Source of the DNA: Isoptericola luteus
Lineage (GTDB): Bacteria; Actinomycetota; Actinomycetes; Actinomycetales; Cellulomonadaceae
Assembly (NCBI RefSeq): GCF_020297055.1
Contig: NZ_JAIXCQ010000001.1
Span: 1-64,000 of the forward strand
DNA: 64,000 nucleotides
Reading direction: 5' to 3'
The stretch's first letter is position 1, and each line of letters starts with the position of its first letter. Made by a program: the position numbers and the translations under genes. Below are positions 59,850 through 64,000 of the stretch, piece by piece. The notes beneath the pieces were generated by a model that saw only the letters and a program-made list of their open reading frames with translations, did not search any database and was not told where the DNA came from.

Positions 59850-62800
59850 ATGTTCCTCGTCACAGGCAGGCCCGCGGGCGGTCCCTCGGTGTCGGCGTCG
59901 GCGCCCGCCGCGTCGTCGGTCGTCCACTCCGCGAGCGACGTCGTGCTCGCCGCGGAGTGCGAGCACGCGCTGCTGCGGCGCCTCGACGAGGTGCTCGGCC
60001 GTGCACCTCGCCGGGAGCGGGTCGCCGACGCGACGCGCGAGCGGACGATCGCGCTCGGGGCGGCGCACGAGCGGCGCGCCCTCGAGGGCTACGTCGAGCG
60101 GTTCGGCGCGGCGGCGGACGGCGGCGGCGTCGTGGAGATCGCACCGCCGGGTACCACGGCCTGGGACGAGCTCGTGGGCGCGCACGCCACCACGCTCGCC
60201 GCCCTCGAGGGCGGTGCCGACGTCGTGGCCCAGGCGTCGTTCTTCGACGGGGACTTCCACGGTCGCGCGGACTTCCTGCTGCGGGACGATGCCCGGCCGG
60301 GCGCGGTGGCGGGCGCACCAGGTGCGGACGGGGCGAGGCCGCGCTACGCGGTGTGGGAGGCCAAGCTCGCGCGCCGGGCCAAGGTGCCCGCGCTGCTCCA
60401 GGTCGCGGCCTACGCGGAGCAGCTCGTCGCGGCGGGGGTGGACCCGACCGAGCACGGACACCTGCTGCTCGGGTCGGGCGTCGAGTCGCACCACCGGGTC
60501 GCCGAGCTGCTCCCCGTCTTCCGTGCCCGCCGTGACCGCCTGCTCGAGATCGTGGGGGAGCACGTCGCCGACGACGGCCCCGTGGCGTGGGGAGACCCGC
60601 GGTACGTCGCCTGCGGGCGTCTCGGGGTGTGCCCCGACTGCGCGGCCGCGGCGGCCGAGCACCGGGACGTGCTTCTGGTGGGCGGCGTCTACGACCGTCA
60701 GCGGTCCGTGCTCGCCGCCGGCGGGATCACCACCATCGACGCCCTGGCGGCGGCCACCGCGCCGGTGGCGGGGATGGCCGCGGGGACGTTCGAAAAGCTG
60801 CGCTTCCAGGCCGGCCTCCAGCTCGGCAGCGAGCCGGGGGACGGTCGTGTGCGGTACGACGTGGCGGGCGCGGACGGCCAGGCGGGGACGGCCGAGCTGC
60901 GCTGGTCGATGCCGGACCCGTCGCCCGTGGACCACCTCCCGGCGCCCAGCCCGGGCGACGTGTTCTTCGACTTCGAGGGTGACCCGATGTGGACGGACCC
61001 GGACGGGCGCGGCCCGGCCGCGGGGTTCGGGCTCGACTACCTCTTCGGCTGGGTGACGCGTCCGGGCGTCGACGACGGGTCGGACCCCACGGGGCCGCCG
61101 CCGTTCCACGGGCTGTGGGCCGACACCCTCGCCCAGGAGCGCGAGGCCCTCGTGACGTTCGTCGACTGGCTGACCGAGCGACGCCGGCGGTGGCCCGACC
61201 TGCACGTCTACCACTACGCCGACTACGAACGGTCGCACCTGCTGTCCATCGCGGCCCGGCACGGCACCTACGAGGACGAGGTCGACGACCTCCTGCGCGA
61301 CGGCGTGCTCGTGGACCTGTGGAAGGTGGTGCGCCCCGCGCTGCGGATCTCGCACCGGTCGCGGTCCATCAAGAAGCTCGAGCCGCTGTACATGTCCGCC
61401 GAACCAGGGCGGGAGGGCGTCACCGACGCCGCGGCCTCGATCGTGGAGTACGCCGAGTACGCGGGGCTGCGTGCGGCGGGCAAGGACGTGGACGCCGCGG
61501 AGCGCAAGGCGCAGATCCTCGACTACAACCGGTACGACTGCGTCTCCACCCTGCGGTTGCTGGAGTGGCTGCGCGACGCCCGCGCCGGGCTCGACCCCGG
61601 GCGTGCGGCGGCGCCTGGCGCGGGGGCGGCCGAGGTGACGGTGCCGCCCGAGGTGACGGTGCCGGCCGAGGTGACGACGACGCCCGAGGTCCAGGCCGAG
61701 GCACCGGGCGCCGTAGAGCCGACCGCGCGTCAGCTCGACGTCCGACGCCGCCTCGCGCTGGAGACCGAGATCCGGGCGGAGGTGGAGAGTGCGTCGTCGA
61801 TCGGGCCCGCCGAGTCCGTCACGTCCGTCGAGACCGTCGAGCTACCGGAGCCGCCCGTCGGGGCACCGGAGCCCGTCGGGACCGGCGGCCACGCCGGCGC
61901 GACGCTCCAGGCGCTGTCGCTCCTCGGCGCTGCGGTGGGCTACTACGGGCGCGAGGCCAAGCCTGCCTGGCACGAGCACTTCGCCCGGCTGGAGTCCCCG
62001 CCGGACGAGTGGCCCGGCCGCCGCTCCGCGATGGCGGCCGACCAGGTGGAGCTGCGGCGCGGCTGGCAGGTCGAGCCCGGCCGGACGGTCGCCTCGCGAC
62101 TGGTCGCGCTGCGGGGCCGGCCGGTCGAGGGCACGGAGCTGGTCGCGGACGTGCCGGTCTGGCTGCTCTACGACGAGCCGACACCGCCGGCGGTCGGGCC
62201 GCCGGGCCCTGGGGCGGTGCGGGGGGCGCACCGGCGCGCGCGCATCGTGTCCGCGGCCCGGGTCGCGGCCCCGGCGTCCGCCACGCCTGGGGCCGCCGGC
62301 AACGGCCGGGCGCCGCGCGGCGACCAGTGGGAGGTCGTGGTGCGTGAGGACCTGCGTCGCACCGACCCGGAGCACGAGGCGCTGCCCATGGGCGTGGCCG
62401 TCAACGGGCACGTGCCCACGGAGCCGCAGGAGCAGGCCGTCGAGGATGCCGCTGCGACGGCGCTCGCGCAGTGGCGCGCCGACGGGCGCCTGGTCGCCGG
62501 GCCCGCCGTCGACCTGCTGCTGCGTGCCGCTCCGCGGCTGTCCGGCGGCCCGCTCCCGCGTGCGGTACCCGGGCCGGACGGCGTCCCGGACCTCCTCGCG
62601 GCCGTGGAGCAGGCCGTCCGGCGCCTCGACCGGTCGTTCCTCGCCGTTCAGGGCCCGCCGGGGACGGGCAAGACGCGCCTCGCGGCGGGTGTGGTCGCCG
62701 CCCTCGTGGCCTCGGGCTGGCGGGTCGGCGTCGTGGCGCAGTCGCACTCCGTGGTGGAGAACCTGCTCGACGCCGCGCTCGGTGCCGGGGTGCCTCCGGA

Positions 62801-63809
62801 CCGGGTGGCCAAGAAGCGGCGTGAACGAGCCGCGGTGGGCGGTCGGTCCTGGGCCGAGGTCGACGCCGCGGGGCTTGCGTCGTTCGCCGCCGAAGCCGCG
62901 GGGTCGGGCGCCGGCTGCCTCGTGGGCGGGACGGCGTGGGACTTCGCCCACGGGCGGTGGCCGGTCGACGGGCTCGACCTGCTCGTGGTCGACGAGGCGG
63001 GCCAGTTCTCCCTCGCGAACACCGTCGCGGTCGCGCGGTCCGCACGGCGGCTGCTGCTGCTCGGCGACCCGCAGCAGCTCGGGCAGGTGAGCCGCGGGCG
63101 CCACCCCGAGCCGGCCGTCGCCGGGTCGGCGCTGGGCTGGCTCGCGGGCGGCCGCGACGTGCTGCCGGACCGGTTCGGGTACTTCCTGCCGGTGTCGTAC
63201 CGCATGCACCCGGCGCTGTGCCGGGAGGTCTCGCAGCTCGCCTACGAGGGCCGGCTGCACGCGCACCCGCGCGCCGCGGCACGTCACCTGGAGGGCGTGG
63301 AGCCCGGGGTCGAGCACGTGCTGGTGGAGCACGCCGGCAACGAGGTCGCCTCGCCCGAGGAGGCCGCCGAGGTCGTGGCGCAGGTCCAGGCCGTCGTCGG
63401 GCGGCGGTGGACGCCCCGGGCGGGGGAGTCCCGTCCGCTCGAGCCTGCCGACGTGCTCGTGGTCGCCGCCTACAACGCGCAGGTCGCGACCGTGCGCCGC
63501 GCGCTCGACGGTGCGGGGCTGGACGCCGTGCGGGTCGGCACCGTCGACCTGTTCCAGGGCCAGGAGGCGGTCGTCGTGATCCTCACCCTGGCCGCGTCGT
63601 CGGCCGAGCACGTCCCGCGCGGCGCGGGGTTCCTGCTCGACCGCCACCGCATCAACGTCGCGGTGTCGCGTGGACAGTGGTGCGCACGGGTGGTGCGCTC
63701 GCCGGGCCTGACCGACTTCCTGCCGCACGGCGTGCGGGGCGTCGAGCAGCTGGGCGCGTTCCTGCGCCTCGGCAGCTCCTCGGGAGACGGCCCGGCTGCC
63801 CGGGCCTGA
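59850..63809 (+). CDS. TM0106-type RecB-like nuclease with SF1 helicase domain
   Basis: A 1319-residue protein. Residues ~20-270: RecB/PD-(D/E)XK nuclease (YAVWEAKLARRAKVPALLQV) with a Cys pair in CPDCAAA. Residues ~365-580: YprB-like RNase H fold (VFFDFEGDPMW, HVYHYADYERSH, YNRYDCVSTLRLLEWL). Residues ~900-1300: superfamily 1 DNA2/NAM7-like helicase (Walker A GPPGTGKTR at ~933, DEAGQFS at ~1047, GDPQQLGQ, GTVDLFQGQEA, VAVSRGQW). It joins two nuclease folds and a helicase in one chain, suited to DNA repair or defence against foreign DNA. Confidence 0.88.
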   Translation: MFLVTGRPAGGPSVSASAPAASSVVHSASDVVLAAECEHALLRRLDEVLGRAPRRERVADATRERTIALGAAHERRALEGYVERFGAAADGGGVVEIAPPGTTAWDELVGAHATTLAALEGGADVVAQASFFDGDFHGRADFLLRDDARPGAVAGAPGADGARPRYAVWEAKLARRAKVPALLQVAAYAEQLVAAGVDPTEHGHLLLGSGVESHHRVAELLPVFRARRDRLLEIVGEHVADDGPVAWGDPRYVACGRLGVCPDCAAAAAEHRDVLLVGGVYDRQRSVLAAGGITTIDALAAATAPVAGMAAGTFEKLRFQAGLQLGSEPGDGRVRYDVAGADGQAGTAELRWSMPDPSPVDHLPAPSPGDVFFDFEGDPMWTDPDGRGPAAGFGLDYLFGWVTRPGVDDGSDPTGPPPFHGLWADTLAQEREALVTFVDWLTERRRRWPDLHVYHYADYERSHLLSIAARHGTYEDEVDDLLRDGVLVDLWKVVRPALRISHRSRSIKKLEPLYMSAEPGREGVTDAAASIVEYAEYAGLRAAGKDVDAAERKAQILDYNRYDCVSTLRLLEWLRDARAGLDPGRAAAPGAGAAEVTVPPEVTVPAEVTTTPEVQAEAPGAVEPTARQLDVRRRLALETEIRAEVESASSIGPAESVTSVETVELPEPPVGAPEPVGTGGHAGATLQALSLLGAAVGYYGREAKPAWHEHFARLESPPDEWPGRRSAMAADQVELRRGWQVEPGRTVASRLVALRGRPVEGTELVADVPVWLLYDEPTPPAVGPPGPGAVRGAHRRARIVSAARVAAPASATPGAAGNGRAPRGDQWEVVVREDLRRTDPEHEALPMGVAVNGHVPTEPQEQAVEDAAATALAQWRADGRLVAGPAVDLLLRAAPRLSGGPLPRAVPGPDGVPDLLAAVEQAVRRLDRSFLAVQGPPGTGKTRLAAGVVAALVASGWRVGVVAQSHSVVENLLDAALGAGVPPDRVAKKRRERAAVGGRSWAEVDAAGLASFAAEAAGSGAGCLVGGTAWDFAHGRWPVDGLDLLVVDEAGQFSLANTVAVARSARRLLLLGDPQQLGQVSRGRHPEPAVAGSALGWLAGGRDVLPDRFGYFLPVSYRMHPALCREVSQLAYEGRLHAHPRAAARHLEGVEPGVEHVLVEHAGNEVASPEEAAEVVAQVQAVVGRRWTPRAGESRPLEPADVLVVAAYNAQVATVRRALDGAGLDAVRVGTVDLFQGQEAVVVILTLAASSAEHVPRGAGFLLDRHRINVAVSRGQWCARVVRSPGLTDFLPHGVRGVEQLGAFLRLGSSSGDGPAARA

Positions 63810-63876
63810 CCCCCCGGGGCGGCCGGCCCGCGGTCCCGCCCGGCGAGCCGCCGCGGGCACGGGGAGCGCCCCGGGT

Positions 63877-64000
63877 TCACCGTCCGCGGGCCTCCCTCGC
63901 ACGTGCCTTGATCGCGAGGATGACGTCGGTCTTGGCGTCGGCGTAGGCGTTCATGTCGTCCCACCGCCGGCTGAGCAGGGACCTCTTGGTGCTCTCGTAG
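63877..64000 (-). CDS. GrpB-like nucleotidyltransferase, C-terminal end (partial)
   Basis: The minus strand from the window edge encodes YESTKRSLLSRRWDDMNAYA, DAKTDVILAIKARAREARGR then stop. The Y-x-x-x-K-R-x-L ... D-x-x-x-Y-x-x-x-K pattern matches the C-terminal helices of the GrpB/UPF0157 family. Only ~40 residues lie in the window, so the assignment is tentative. Confidence 0.5.
   Translation of the reverse strand, partial: YESTKRSLLSRRWDDMNAYADAKTDVILAIKARAREARGR

Overview
The window is high-GC DNA with near-total G/C at third codon positions, frequent GTG starts and ATGA/GTGA-type overlaps. Together with the gene set (WXG100-like T7SS-type genes, a MetP/MetS pair, ECF41 sigma factor, TM0106-type RecB nuclease-helicase, actinobacterial HrpA with a long C-terminal extension) this points to an actinobacterium, most likely Micrococcales of the Cellulomonas/Promicromonospora type. 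The assignment to that level is inference. No rRNA, tRNA or CRISPR array was seen.

Layout. 65-3649: a tightly coupled four-gene operon of small helical and membrane proteins resembling a type VII secretion accessory or effector locus. 3741-4697: GH114-like lipoprotein. 4701-9350: HrpA helicase on the minus strand. 9513-24890: a genomic island. It starts with a lacI gene cut after its HTH and joined to a DUF2637-like plasmid-transfer fragment. It then holds an apparently complete 11.6-kb transposon (9904-21475) with about 31-bp terminal inverted repeats, a 9-bp target duplication (ACTCCCAGA), a serine recombinase, a DDE transposase and a TniB-like ATPase. The cargo is a metal/redox cassette: P-type ATPase, HMA chaperones, Crp/Fnr regulator, cupin, MDR oxidoreductase, DoxX protein and a molybdopterin oxidoreductase-cytochrome b561 fusion. 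Two cargo promoters carry near-identical FNR-like boxes, so the cassette probably has its own regulon. Downstream, three copies of a hairpin repeat (about 50 bp) bound two cassette-like segments, one with an ECF41 sigma factor and DoxX protein, the other with a PurN-like gene. Fragments of two insertion sequences follow.

24889-31373: chromosomal genes (WYL regulator divergent from an epoxide hydrolase, PPOX protein, siderophore-interacting flavoprotein, coiled-coil lipoprotein, a C39-like putative secreted peptidase). 31480-38186: a complete histidine-utilisation locus: an IclR regulator with a palindromic operator, hutH, hutU, hutI, and a convergent formimidoylglutamase. hutH carries an unusual in-frame tandem palindromic insertion. 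38316-40094: a short leader peptide ending in Leu-Cys-Arg precedes a DAACS symporter, which suggests cysteine-dependent attenuation of a cystine/amino-acid importer. 40331-44869: an ABC exporter with duplicated permeases plus a NarL-type two-component system. 45031-52497: VanY-like peptidase, YbaK deacylase, STAS protein, HTH_42 protein, alditol oxidase, and a MetP/MetS methionine/alanine importer. 52622-58692: holin-like protein, LLM-oxidoreductase remnant, polar amino-acid ABC transporter, secreted protein, ECF sigma factor with a membrane partner. 58703-64000: Excalibur-domain protein, large RecB-like nuclease-helicase, and the end of a GrpB-like gene.

Several intergenic repeat families stand out: a 22-bp unit with core GCCGAGATAGAGAG at two convergent gene junctions, a 30-bp-arm perfect palindrome after the DAACS gene, and a 12-bp GGTGAGAGTCCC repeat that supplies five in-frame GTG codons at the start of the second ABC permease.
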